A DNA stretch of 64,000 bases. Origin: Clostridiales bacterium UBA1234. Lineage in GTDB: Bacteria > Bacillota > Clostridia > TANB77 > UBA1234. The DNA lies in assembly GCA_002308995.1 (NCBI GenBank), contig DBWQ01000006.1, positions 27,966 through 91,965 on the forward strand, written 5' to 3'. Positions within the stretch are counted from its first letter, which is position 1. The number at the start of each line of letters is the position of its first letter. Made by a program: the position numbers and the translations under genes. Positions 9,315-19,600 of this stretch are shown here, one piece after another. Under the pieces are notes generated by a model. It saw only the letters and a list, made by a program, of their open reading frames with translations. It had not been told where the DNA came from and searched no databases.

Positions 9315-10554
9315 TTAAACGATAACCATTGGCTTTGTATAATCTAAATTAGCATCTCTAAAATGAGGGATTTGATAGCCAAGTGTATAAAGATTGCTTG
9401 CTAAAACATCTTTTTCTATCATTTTTTTACCGGTTTCATTGGCGTTTTTTAAATACTTGCTTACCGATGTCACTACGGGTACATTTGCATGATTATAAAT
9501 ATGTGATAACAGTTTTTCTCCCGTCTTTGTAAACCCTAAAACACGAATGTATTGAGGATTGTATTTATAATGATTTACCTCTATTTTCGTGATTCCTAAA
9601 AGTGCATGAAGAAGAATTCTTTGAATTCTTGTACGAGTATATCGCTTACTTTTCAAAGTGTCAATCAACTTTTCTAATTCAGATGCCTCATAAGAATACT
9701 TTTTTAAAATGTTTTCTAATCCTTCCGTCACATCCGCCAAATCAAGTAATTCCTTTGCGGTAGATTTGCGAAGCACATAAAATATCTCTTTTTCAAAATT
9801 CCCGTAAATCCATTGGATGTCTGCCACTTAAAATCTGCTTATTTAAAATTTCAAAAGATTTTTGTGGCATCACTTCTGGCAATATCTCATAATTTTCTTC
9901 TTGAATCATCTTGCGAATAGCAGTACTACTGCACATACCATCCACCACATTCACAGAATTGTAGTCCTCACCTTTCCTTAGGATAATCTGTGGTTGGATT
10001 AAGCTATTATTATACATCAATGCCTTTAAATACTCTACCGCTAGAATATTGTTAGCATCAAGTAATATTTCTGTAATGTATTTAGAATCAAACTCCTTTT
10101 TCGTAAAAACCTTTAAAGCTGTACTTCTAGCAGCAGGGTAAGAAAAACCTTTTTTCAGTTCCGCTTTTAAGAGATCTTTGTATTCTTCAGGTTCTAAATA
10201 TAAAATATTGGCAATCCTTTTCAGCGTATCAAGGTCTTCTGTTTTAGCACCAAAAGAAAGAACATCAACAACCCCCATACTATCTAGTAACCCAATTCCT
10301 CCCTGGGCAAAAAATTCTGCACTTGCCGTTGCATAATAGGTTGGCAATTCCACTACCAAGTCTACCCCATTTTTAAGTGCCATTTCTGCTCGAGTCCATT
10401 TATCAAATAGCGCAGGAACACCTCGTTGCACAAAATTGCCACTCATTACACAAACAACGGCATCTGCTCCTGTTTTCTTTTTACTTTCTTCAATATGGTA
10501 GGCATGTCCATTATGAAAGGGATTATATTCTGCAATCACTCCACATACTTTCAT
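9315..10554 (-). CDS. tmcAL: tRNA(Met) cytidine acetate ligase, read through a +1 frameshift at CGG
   Basis: TmcAL (YlbM family) activates acetate with ATP to acetylate the wobble cytidine of elongator tRNA-Met. The N-terminal nucleotidyltransferase part shows GVIAEYNPFHNGH (residues 5-17) and MSGNFVQRG (about 37-45). The C-terminal part shows TEGLEN and TRTRIQRILLHALLGI. The zero frame ends at a TGA three codons after an in-frame CGG at 9804-9802. The +1 frame continues to the natural end, giving 412 residues, the normal length. Skipping the C gives Leu-Gly-Asn-Phe-Glu-Lys and rejoins both halves. This looks like one functional gene rather than two. Confidence 0.85.
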
Positions 10555-10556
10555 AC

Positions 10557-11531
10557 TTACTCCTCTTTATCATGATAATCATCACCATCTAGATGATCCT
10601 CATCATGCATTCTATTTTCCCCAATATTTTCTTCTTCTGTATCTTGATTTTCATCAAATTCTTGATCCATATCAAAAGGACGTTGCCTCATGGTATTCTT
10701 TTTGCTAAGCATCATAATAAATGCATCTAATCGAATCGCCCTAATAGCATAGACGATATACACATAGGTTAAAAGTACGATTGCATAATATACATACGAC
10801 TTTCCTGAACCTACAATACAAGTGCCTACCACATCCACAATGAGTGGCAACGTGTATGCATAGATAGCAATCTTCATATAGTTTCTAAAATCGATAATAA
10901 TTCCTCTAAAAGAGCACATCACTGCCACAACCAATGTCACAAATAACAGCTTGGATAATACTGTTAGAAAATACGAAACAAACGATGCTATATATACCAC
11001 AACAAACATCGTAAGCTTTGTTTTTAAGTCATAACGCAATTGATATACAATGTCTTTCAGCTGATTTTTGTCTAATGAAAAAGGATAGTTCATAAAATCA
11101 ATTTCATAGACTAACTCTCGATTGGCTTCGATAGCAAAACGATCTTGATTCAAAAAAGCTACGACGTCATAAGCAATAAGTTCTTCATATTGTGGAGTTT
11201 TTTGAAATTCTTGGTATGTATAATCTGTATCACCTACCACAAATAAATTAGCATTGATTTTGCGATAAACACTATCGTGCATATGTAATTGATGATTCTC
11301 ATATTCAAACTCAGGAATTAAAGTATCATACTCATCTGATACGTATGAAATAAGTTTTTGGAAAGAGAGATAGGTATGACAAGCTAAAACACCTGCAAGT
11401 AAAAAAACAAGCGTTATCAAATACCCAAATGCTTTTCTAAATTGCTCATGCTTTACAATAAAAGGGTACGTTCTAAAATCAGTTACTACAAGGTACATCT
11501 TTCTAAAAAAGCCAAGTTTTTGTTTTTTCAC
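10557..11531 (-). CDS. DUF1189-like membrane protein
   Basis: A 324-residue integral membrane protein starting at GTG after GGAGA. A hydrophobic helix lies near residues 33-52, followed by an extracytoplasmic stretch of about 110 residues and four to five helices between 170 and 290, ending in a very acidic tail (about 295-324). The overall arrangement and the opening FFRKMYLVVTDFRTYPFIV resemble DUF1189, whose function is unknown. Its stop codon lies two bases before the tmcAL start, so the two are probably co-transcribed. Family assignment is from memory of the pattern only. Confidence 0.6.
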   Translation of the reverse strand: MKKQKLGFFRKMYLVVTDFRTYPFIVKHEQFRKAFGYLITLVFLLAGVLACHTYLSFQKLISYVSDEYDTLIPEFEYENHQLHMHDSVYRKINANLFVVGDTDYTYQEFQKTPQYEELIAYDVVAFLNQDRFAIEANRELVYEIDFMNYPFSLDKNQLKDIVYQLRYDLKTKLTMFVVVYIASFVSYFLTVLSKLLFVTLVVAVMCSFRGIIIDFRNYMKIAIYAYTLPLIVDVVGTCIVGSGKSYVYYAIVLLTYVYIVYAIRAIRLDAFIMMLSKKNTMRQRPFDMDQEFDENQDTEEENIGENRMHDEDHLDGDDYHDKEE

Positions 11532-11552
11532 AAGTCATATCTCCATTCTTCA

Positions 11553-12239
11553 TTATAGTATTACCATTTCTTTAGAAGGAGCCGAAAACATCTGAAGGCC
11601 AGAAGAAGTAAGCACTCCCACATCTTCTATTCTAACACCAAATTCATTTTCGAGATAAATACCAGGTTCAATCGAAAAAACCATTCCCTCTTGTAAAACA
11701 TCTTCTCGTTTTGGAGAAAGAAGTGGCTCTTCATGTACTTTCATCCCAACGCCATGCCCAAGAGCATGAGCATAATCATATCCTCGATCTATGATTTGCT
11801 TTCTTCCTAAAGAATCTGCTTCATTTGCTTTCATTCCCGCCTTAATCTTGTTAATAGCATTTAAGTATGTTTGATAAACCAGTTCATAAATCTCCTTTTG
11901 TTTTTCGGTCGGCTTGCCTACAAAAATGGTTCGAGACATATCTGAACAGTATTCATCCACGATACATCCCATATCAAACAAGATAATATCTTGCTCACAA
12001 ATGACTTTATCAGTAGGAGTAGAGTGAATTTGGCAGGAGTTAACGCCGCTTCCCACAATAGTATCAAAAGAAAGCCTACTTGCCCCATGACTCATAAAAA
12101 AGTCAGACACCATCTGTGAAATTTCACGTTCTGTCATTCCCACTTTTACTTTACTACAAATGTAGTCAAAACAATCTTCTCCTAAAGTAGCTGCCTTTTT
12201 AAGATGTTCAATTTCTTCTTTTGTTTTAATGATTCCCAT
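11553..12239 (-). CDS. M24 family metallopeptidase (Xaa-Pro aminopeptidase-like, catalytic domain only)
   Basis: The pita-bread M24 fold with both metal-binding Asp (ILFDMG near 88 and YCSDMSRT near 99), the metal His in HALGHGVGM (about 164), and two Glu (FSIEPGIY near 193 and VRIEDVG near 207). The length of 228 residues corresponds to the catalytic domain alone; prolidase-type relatives have a further 120-130-residue N-terminal domain. GGAGAGCGTTT precedes the ATG, so the short form seems genuine. Methionine aminopeptidase is less likely because HSTPTDKVI and the C-terminal sequence are Xaa-Pro-like. Confidence 0.82.
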   Translation of the reverse strand: MGIIKTKEEIEHLKKAATLGEDCFDYICSKVKVGMTEREISQMVSDFFMSHGASRLSFDTIVGSGVNSCQIHSTPTDKVICEQDIILFDMGCIVDEYCSDMSRTIFVGKPTEKQKEIYELVYQTYLNAINKIKAGMKANEADSLGRKQIIDRGYDYAHALGHGVGMKVHEEPLLSPKREDVLQEGMVFSIEPGIYLENEFGVRIEDVGVLTSSGLQMFSAPSKEMVIL

Positions 12240-12255
12240 AAACGCTCTCCTATTC

Positions 12256-12951
12256 TTACCCTATGAAAAGTTTTTCTACCCAGTTTAGCATCGTTGTATA
12301 AGGAACAAACATGGTAATGAAGGTGGCAAGTACAATAAAAGGTCCAAATGGAATATAATCATCAATTTTCTTTTTCTTGGTGATTAGTAGCAAGATACTC
12401 ACGAAAGCACCAATGGCAAATGATAAAATAAACACTTGAAAGACGTTCCTAGCTCCTAAAAAAAGGCCAAGTACCCCCATAAGCTTAACATCACCTAATC
12501 CCATTCCCTCTTTTTTGTATACAACAAAGGCAAACAAGGCAATTAAAATGAAAATTCCGCCACCAACTAAAAAACCAAGTACAAGATCCACACCGACTTT
12601 CACGTCTGTCACAAGCTTATAATACATATAGATAATGCCCACGATAAAGCCTACCATATTAAGACCATTTGGAATAATCTGAGCTTTTAAATCCGTAAAC
12701 ATGTCCATAATGAGAATCATACTAACAAAAGCATATATCAAAAACTTTTCTGATAAACCAAAAAAGAAAAATAACGCAATTAAGACAATTGGTGTAACAA
12801 GCGCTAATTTCCATTGATACGTACAATCTTGAAAGAAAGACCTATCCAAAACCTTTTCTTCCTTACTAAATCTTTTAATACAAGCTGCCATTAAAAACGA
12901 GATGCCAAATCCAAACATAGCAATTACTAAATTTAATACAATCGTTCCCAT
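12256..12951 (-). CDS. prepilin peptidase (A24 family) without the methylase domain
   Basis: A membrane aspartyl peptidase of 231 residues with about six helices. The two catalytic Asp are visible: DMFTDLKAQIIPNGL (near 85) and the GMGLGDVKLMG motif (near 148), the GxGD signature of type IV prepilin peptidases. The N-terminal zinc/N-methyltransferase domain of PilD-type enzymes is absent, as in short TadV-type members. No pilin or secretion ATPase gene is visible within the window, so its substrate lies elsewhere. Confidence 0.82.
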   Translation of the reverse strand: MGTIVLNLVIAMFGFGISFLMAACIKRFSKEEKVLDRSFFQDCTYQWKLALVTPIVLIALFFFFGLSEKFLIYAFVSMILIMDMFTDLKAQIIPNGLNMVGFIVGIIYMYYKLVTDVKVGVDLVLGFLVGGGIFILIALFAFVVYKKEGMGLGDVKLMGVLGLFLGARNVFQVFILSFAIGAFVSILLLITKKKKIDDYIPFGPFIVLATFITMFVPYTTMLNWVEKLFIG

Positions 12952-13130
12952 TTACCTTTCTTCCTTCCTAAGTTCAAACCCCAAGGGCAAAACATGATTC
13001 CTAACCAAAGTATCAAATGTTACTTTTTTCAATCGTTTTTGCTTTGATATCATTGAACCATTTTATTCTATACAAATATACCAATTTATTCATAAAAAGT
13101 CAATTTCCTCTTTCATATTTTTTCATTGTA

Positions 13131-13139
13131 TGTTATAAT
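13131..13139 (+). promoter_or_regulatory. extended -10 promoter element
   Basis: TGTTATAAT gives a TGn extension followed by the perfect hexamer TATAAT (13134-13139), with only a poor -35 at normal distance. It faces the small zinc-ribbon gene starting 54 bases downstream. The remainder of the divergent 12952-13192 spacer is A+T-rich without other recognisable signals. Confidence 0.5.
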
Positions 13140-13192
13140 AAAGGTGTGGAAATACTAACATCAAGAATAATGAAAGATACGGAGGGATAAAT

Positions 13193-13450
13193 ATGGAGAT
13201 TAAAAAATGTATCAACTGTGGGAGCTTTATTACAACCAACGCTTCACTTTGTACATCATGTGCCAATAAGATTACTTATGAAAATACGGTTTTAAAGAAT
13301 TACTTTGATGAAAACACAAGTTTTGATTCCATTTCATCAATTTCAGTTGCGACAGGAGTATCACCAAAATCCATTCAAAGCTTTATGATTGAAAACAATT
13401 ATATGGATGAGACCACTATTCCACAAGGGTTTAGTACCATTCAGTATTAA
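13193..13450 (+). CDS. small zinc-ribbon protein with a helix-turn-helix-like C terminus (TIGR03826/YvyF-like)
   Basis: An 85-residue protein with two CxxC pairs (CINC at 6-9 and CTSC at 22-25) forming a probable zinc ribbon, then a region around 45-75 (ISVATGVSPKSIQSFMIENN) that looks like a helix-turn-helix. The arrangement resembles the YvyF/TIGR03826 proteins of flagellar operons, but no flagellar gene is nearby, so the functional label does not transfer. A strong GGAGGGATAA site precedes the ATG. Confidence 0.65.
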   Translation: MEIKKCINCGSFITTNASLCTSCANKITYENTVLKNYFDENTSFDSISSISVATGVSPKSIQSFMIENNYMDETTIPQGFSTIQY

Positions 13451-13459
13451 TACGTGCAT

Positions 13460-13491
13460 AAAAAGAGTAGCCAAAACGGCTACTCTTTTTT
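13460..13491. terminator. bidirectional Rho-independent terminator
   Basis: A perfect 13-bp hairpin (AAAAAGAGTAGCC / GGCTACTCTTTTT, 13460-13472 and 13478-13490) with T tracts on both strands. It separates the convergent zinc-ribbon and small membrane protein genes and overlaps the stop codon of the latter. Confidence 0.9.
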
Positions 13492-13863
13492 ATTTTGAAA
13501 AAAATTTACCCCCACAATTCCACCAATAGCGCCCATGAGTAGCATGAGTAGCCCAAAAATTAGAAATTTTACGTTAAAAGCCTCCCCTTGATGGAGGTAG
13601 CTCATAAACATGATGGGAATCAAGTATAAAATAGCCACCAAAACGCCATTTTTGAGTCCCTGTTTTCTCATTTGGCTCGTAACACTTGTACTCGCTGCTA
13701 AAACGCTCAGCATTTGAATCACCATAGTACAGAGGGGCATCCCCTCCTCAGGAACACTCGTATAGGTAAGTAAAGCCGCATATCCAGCCAGTAAAATCGT
13801 GGCAAGCAAATACCCCATAAGAAGCCCTTTTCCATATCTTATTGCATTTTTGACAATTTCCAT
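13480..13863 (-). CDS. small four-helix membrane protein (TIGR04086-like)
   Basis: About 127 residues with four hydrophobic helices (near 12-32, 43-62, 72-90, 98-118 counted from this start) and a short basic tail. The pattern fits the TIGR04086 family of uncharacterised Firmicute membrane proteins. Start at the internal ATG (13863), because the GGGAGGTG seven bases before it is the obvious ribosome binding site and would otherwise be coding. No function can be assigned. Confidence 0.65.
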   Translation of the reverse strand: MEIVKNAIRYGKGLLMGYLLATILLAGYAALLTYTSVPEEGMPLCTMVIQMLSVLAASTSVTSQMRKQGLKNGVLVAILYLIPIMFMSYLHQGEAFNVKFLIFGLLMLLMGAIGGIVGVNFFQNKKE

Positions 13864-13938
13864 AGAAGCACCTCCCATAAAATATATCCCATAAGGCTTC
13901 TTTTTATGATAAATAGGAATTCTTACCTCAAAAACAAA

Positions 13939-13960
13939 AATAGTCCTAAAAAGGACTATT
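13939..13960 (-). terminator. terminator overlapping the 3' end of the HAD gene
   Basis: An 8-bp stem AATAGTCC / GGACTATT (13939-13946 and 13953-13960). On the minus strand it is followed by TTTGTTTTT. The stem overlaps the TAG stop codon of the HAD gene. Confidence 0.7.
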
Positions 13961-14831
13961 TCTTAATACATACTGTTCTAAAACCACTGCAACTCCATCT
14001 TCATTATTAGACGGGGCAATGACTCTTGCCACACTTTTAGCCACCGAAGCACCATTATTCATCGCAATCCCCAGTCCAGCATTTTGAATCATTTCAACAT
14101 CATTAAAATTATCCCCAATGGCAACTACATCTTCTTTCGCAATGCTAAGCTTACTGGTCAATTTTTCTATCGCGGTCCACTTATTGATTCCTTTAGGAAG
14201 AATCTCTGCATAGCTATAGGAAAAGACCATTTTTTGCCCATTTTCGTGAATAATGCGATTAGATACATAAGGAGAAGACATGATAGAAACCTCCTCAAAT
14301 GTACTAATTTTACGAATAATCGCATTGTACACGCTTCTATCTTCATCACATATCACAATTCGTCTAATTGGCTTATCGATAGATTTGATATACGATAAAC
14401 TGGCATATTTAAAATAGGTAATCCCATTTGCCTCATCATTGATATTATGCCTTTTTTTGTAGAAAACCAGGGCTAAGTGCTTTAGATTTTTGACAATGAT
14501 TTCACTATCTGTAAAAACCATGTAGTAAATATTGTTTTGCTCGCACATATCGATAAAATTGATAACGATTTCTTTCGGTATTTCTCGTGACCAAACCGTT
14601 TCTTCTTTGGTGATATCATAAATCGATGCTCCATTGTCACAAATCATATAACCCTCTGCGTGTACTTGACTCGCAATCATTTTAACCGAATTGGTTACTC
14701 TACCGGAAGTCAAAACAACCTTAATCCCGTTTTTCAGTCACTTGGTTTAAAGTTTGCGTTGTACGAGGCGTTAATTCTCCATTTGAATTTAATAACGTTC
14801 CATCAATATCAATTGCAATTAGTTTATACAT
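13946..14831 (-). CDS. Cof-type HAD-IIB phosphatase, read through a +1 frameshift at CGG
   Basis: A Cof-subfamily haloacid dehalogenase hydrolase of 294 residues, likely acting on small phosphorylated metabolites. Motif I is KLIAIDIDGTLLNSNG (Asp 8 and 10), motif II is VVLTSGR (near 46), and motif IV is VAIGDNFNDVEMI (near 240). The zero frame from the ATG at 14831 (GGAGA upstream) reaches an in-frame CGG at 14729-14727 and stops two codons later. Dropping the C gives EKGIKVVLTSGR, the textbook Cof sequence with the conserved Gly. The downstream part alone has no proper start and lacks the nucleophile. Confidence 0.87.
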
Positions 14832-14839
14832 ATTATCTC

Positions 14840-16459
14840 CTATATAACATGATATGACGTATTACCACCTATATATCTTTCTAAAATTAAAGCCATTTCT
14901 GCTCTCGTAATATTGTTATTTGGTCTAAACGTATTATCTGGATATCCCACAATCAACCCAGAATTATATGCCTTGATAATACTATTGGAAAACTTTTGTC
15001 CTCGAATATCCTTAAGCGAAGTAGCAGAAAAATCATCCTCTAAGAAGACATCCATTAAGGCTACCACCTCACTTCTCGTAATTGCCTTATTCATATCAAG
15101 CTTTCCTGAGAAGATATTAGCAATCGTGCTAAATCCTGCATTGGCAAAATCACTATCTACATGATTAATCTGTTGATAACATCTCATTAAATAATCATAA
15201 TCCGTCTTAGACCAATGGTTTTTGTCATAATCCATATAGTAATAAACAAGACCTTTTGGATCTGATGCAGTATCTTTATATCTTAAAGTCCTTGCAAGCA
15301 TCGAGATAAACTCAATTCTAGAAATGTTGTTTTGAGGACCATATTTTTCTTCTGAATAACCTTTGACTACATCTAAACGATATAAGTAATCAATAGCACT
15401 TTTCGCCCAATCATAGCCTCCCAAGTCTAGAAAATTAGCTTGTTTTTCAGGAATCTTTTTAGCAGCTTCCATAAGCGATTCTGTGTAACTTATTTCCGTC
15501 AAATTAAGAATATCACGATTACTCATCGAAGGATTATAAAGTCCATTTGCCATATACTCATACTCTGCCGTATTTAGTTTGCAAAATGTCTTTAAATTTG
15601 GGATTCCCTTGGAAGGACCAGAATACACCATCGTAGGATCTACAGGAACCCACCCAAAATCTTGCAAATAAATCTCTGCCCATAAGTGATTACCAAGCTC
15701 TTTCACTTGTTCTCCGGAATCATTTAGTTCTTTTACTTGGACAAAATAACCTTCAACACATCTACTTGGAATTCCAATAGCACGGCACATAGAAACAAAT
15801 AAAGTCGCATATTCCTCACAAACGCCCTTCATCGTGCTTAATGCAGAAACGGCACCTTGATTTGAATATTCTGGCGTCATGTTGTACTCCATGTTCACAT
15901 TGACAAATTCAAAAATCGCTTGTGCTCTTTTATAGTCACTGGCAATCCCATCAGTAAGCTCTTTTGCCTTAGAAATGATTTCAGGATCCTCAGGAGCTAC
16001 CATTAACACTTCTTTTTCATTTTTATCTTTATCAAGATCAGTCCTTGTTTGCGTGTCAAAATAAATCTCATCACCCTCAAAGCGTTCTGTATTGGTACGG
16101 CTAGGAATTAATTCTGCATAATCCTTTAAAATGTATCTTCTTGTCACCGTCACTTTAAATTTATCTTTCGGTTTAATCCCCGAAACATCAAAAAACGCAT
16201 ATTCATTGCCATACTCATCTATGGTAACCTCATCCGGCTTAGGAACAATAGTAAACTCTAGGTCATCTTGGTATTGTGTAAAGTCACCACTTCCAATGGC
16301 AATTTTAACCCAAGCCTTTTTAAGAGCATAATCCTTTGTATTTTGGTATAAATACTCTTTTGTGACTATATATTCATTCTCGGTAGCCCAAACGCTACTA
16401 AGTAGCATGACTCCTATTAACACAAATAAAAATAGGATGGTATTCATTGTCTTCTTCAT
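14840..16459 (-). CDS. exported transglutaminase-like protein with SLH domains
   Basis: A 539-residue secreted protein with a signal peptide (residues 1-25, ending SVWA). The transglutaminase-like core spans about 165-290, with the catalytic Cys in MKGVCEEYA (about 212), His in GNHLWAEIY (about 256), and Asp in VPVDPT (about 271). Three SLH repeats follow in the C-terminal 190 residues (for example FRPNNNITRAEMALIL near the end), which would anchor it to secondary wall polymer. It may crosslink or cleave surface proteins. It sits beside a second SLH protein, suggesting a joint role at the cell surface. Confidence 0.88.
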   Translation of the reverse strand: MKKTMNTILFLFVLIGVMLLSSVWATENEYIVTKEYLYQNTKDYALKKAWVKIAIGSGDFTQYQDDLEFTIVPKPDEVTIDEYGNEYAFFDVSGIKPKDKFKVTVTRRYILKDYAELIPSRTNTERFEGDEIYFDTQTRTDLDKDKNEKEVLMVAPEDPEIISKAKELTDGIASDYKRAQAIFEFVNVNMEYNMTPEYSNQGAVSALSTMKGVCEEYATLFVSMCRAIGIPSRCVEGYFVQVKELNDSGEQVKELGNHLWAEIYLQDFGWVPVDPTMVYSGPSKGIPNLKTFCKLNTAEYEYMANGLYNPSMSNRDILNLTEISYTESLMEAAKKIPEKQANFLDLGGYDWAKSAIDYLYRLDVVKGYSEEKYGPQNNISRIEFISMLARTLRYKDTASDPKGLVYYYMDYDKNHWSKTDYDYLMRCYQQINHVDSDFANAGFSTIANIFSGKLDMNKAITRSEVVALMDVFLEDDFSATSLKDIRGQKFSNSIIKAYNSGLIVGYPDNTFRPNNNITRAEMALILERYIGGNTSYHVI

Positions 16460-16562
16460 TCGTACACGCTCCTCTTATACATATCTAATATTATTGTATT
16501 ATTATTCATTCATAAAAGCAATAGAAAAAACTAGAAATTCTTGTTTTTACTTTTTATCTTAC

Positions 16563-16599
16563 AAGACAAAAAAAGTGACCGCTTCAAGCGGTCACTTTT
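16563..16599 (-). terminator. terminator after the large SLH protein gene
   Basis: A 13-bp perfect stem AAAAGTGACCGCT / AGCGGTCACTTTT (16571-16583 and 16587-16599) with loop TCA. On the minus strand it is followed by TTTTTTTGTC. It is located 20 bases beyond the stop codon. Confidence 0.9.
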
Positions 16600-16618
16600 A
16601 TCGACTGACTAAAAAGTA

Positions 16619-19600
16619 TTATTCTTCAACCTCTAATACTTCATCACTTGTAATTGAAAATGTGTGAGCTGCTCTTGTAGCTTCAATAATATCTCCAATT
16701 AGTTCGTGTTTTCTAGAAACATCACTAAATCCAATCTTTGTCTTAGAATTTACATAGGCTGGAGCTCTTAGTAAGTATGCATTTACTAATTGAGCAACTT
16801 CAGCTCTTGTAATCTTTTCATCTAAGGTAAATGAAGGATCATCTTCGGTTAAGAATGGAAGCATATTTAATCTAGCAAGTAAAGTAACTTCTTCAATTGC
16901 CCAGTGTGTAAATACTTTCTTACCATCTACCATGTAATATTTCTTTGTATCATCATATTTCTTAATAAGTTCAGTTAATTCTCTGATTTCAAGACCTTCA
17001 ATACCTTCATCATTAGCTCTTTCTTGAATCATGCAAGCTAAAATCTTAATGAATTCAGCTTTTGTCATCTTTCCATTTGGTCTAAAGGTATAAGTACCAT
17101 CATTTTCTTTATAACCATTTACTAAACCAGCAGCGGTAGCAACAGTAATTGCTTTTCTAGCTTCTAGGTATGTTTGGTTAATATCTGTGTACTTAGTTGT
17201 AATTTCGCTCTCACTTAAGCTATTGTAATCTAAATCGAAAATTCTAGCTAATACTAGAGCACCTTCAGCTCTTGAAATGAAGTGATCTGGTCTAAAGGTA
17301 TCAGCGTTGGCATCACCAAACATGTATGGGTAATGATCAACATCGATTTCAACATCATAATCAGTAATGATATAGTTGATTACTGTAGAAACATCCATTA
17401 CTTTTTTACCTTTTAAGATAGAAGCAGATGGATAAATTGTTTCTGCATCATATTTAGATTTGCTTAAAGAAGTATATTTTACTTTCACAATTAAAGTACC
17501 TTTTTCGCCTTCTTCAATTCCGTTTGGGAAAGTCCAAACGATAGTATCTTTTTCAACTTTACCACCGTCAGCATCTACTACCTTGAATTCTAGAGGTAAT
17601 TCTAATTTGATATAGCATTCTGTATCAATATCTTTACCACCATTCTTGTAATCAATGTAGTAAGTAACGGTTTCTTCTAATTCATAAATGTTCTTGTTTG
17701 CTTTTTCTGTTTCTTCAGAATCATTTCTTAGAGAAATTGCTAATTGGTCAAGTGCAATATCATCAATGTCATCATTTTCTTCCATCCAAGGCTCAATATC
17801 AAGATCACCCTTTGGAGGAACAACTTCGTCAGCAATCTTAAACTTATAAGTCTTAACTGGAGTAGATGTACCATCTTCAAAGTTAGCAATCGCTGTTAAA
17901 ACATATAATGAACCAGCTTTTGCATCATCTGCAATCTTTAATTTTTGAGAAGATTTTGCAAAGTGTTGTGTATCCTCTGCCCAACGTAAATCTAGGCTTG
18001 TCGTTTTATCAAGTGGTGAACCAGCAACTAAGATAATTGTACCTGGTGTTACCATCGTTACAGAACCTGGAGTGCAAACTCTACCATCAATAGAAGCAGT
18101 TACATCTTTGTCATAAGAACTTGGAACTTTTACATTAAAGGTATAAGTTTGAACTTTAGTCTCTGAACCATCTTTGAAAGAAGCATGAACTTCCATTACA
18201 TATTTATCGCCATTTTTTGCATCCTTAGGAATAATGAAGTTAATTTTTTCATCTTTATGCTTTGTAGTCTCTCCATCTTTCCAGTGGATATATACCCAAT
18301 CAATTTGATCTGCTGGAGTTGTAAAGATAGCAACTGGAGCACCTGGTAAAACATCATGCTCGCTACCATCATTAATCTTGTTACCATTTAAAGTAACTTC
18401 TACTTTACCATTAACAGGCTCAGCATCTTTCGTGATATTAATTGTATAAGTACCACTCTTTGAAGAACCATCTGTGAAAATAGCTTTTACATTCATAATA
18501 TATTTTCCAGGTTGTTCAAGTGTTGTGCTTGCAGTATATGGTTTAGCAGTTGTAGCTGTAGAAGACTTGTTTAAGCCATTCCAATCTACTTCAATAGCAG
18601 TTACTTTATCGTTTGGAGTAGCTGTTAAAACAATCTTTGCACCAACTTTTGCATCATAGGTATTACCAGATTTCATTGTTGTGCTATCTAATTTAGCTGT
18701 TAATTTGCCATCAACAGCAGGAACTTTTACATTAATCGTATAAGTACCAGTCTTTGTAGAACCATCTGTATAAATTACTTTTACGTTCATAATATACTTA
18801 CCTGGTTCTGTTAAAGTAGTGCTTGCAGAAGCTAGGTGATCTGTACCAGCAGTTGTTGATTTATTAGCACCATTCCAGTCAATTTCGATTGCTGTAACTT
18901 TATCGCTTGGTGTACCTGTAATATCAATTTTAGCACCAACATTTGCTTCGTAAGTATTACCTGAAGTCATAGGATTACCATCTAATTTTGCCTCAAATGC
19001 ACCATTCACTGGTTCTTGCTTAATCGTAATGGTATAAGTACCACTCTTTGTTGTACCATTAGCAAATTTTGCGGTAACATTCATGATATATTTACCAGTC
19101 TCTGTAAGAGTTGTACTTGCTGTATAAGGTTTTTCTTTTCCTTGTGTTGTAGATTTATTAGCACCATTCCAATCAACTTCAATCGCTGTTACTTTATTGT
19201 TTGGAGTAGCTGTTAAAACAATCTTTGCACCTGGTGTTGCCTCATATGACTTGCCAGATGTCATTGCTGTGCCATTTAATTTAGCTGTTAACGCACCCGT
19301 ATAGTTTTCTTCAATTTTAATTGTATAGCTTTCACTCTTGGTTGTATTATTTTTAAATGTAGCTTTTACATTTAATTTGTATTCACCAGGATTATCAAGT
19401 GTAAATTGTTTGAAAGAAGAGCTTGTCGTTGAAGTTGGATTTTCGCCATTCCAATTTAACTCTAACTTGCTTACCTTATCACTTGGAGCTGCAGAAATAT
19501 CGATAGTAGCACCTGGCTCAGCAGTATACGTTTTGCCAGAAGTCATCTTAGAGTTATTTAATTTAGATGTAACAGAACCTGTATATTCCTCTTCTGGTAC

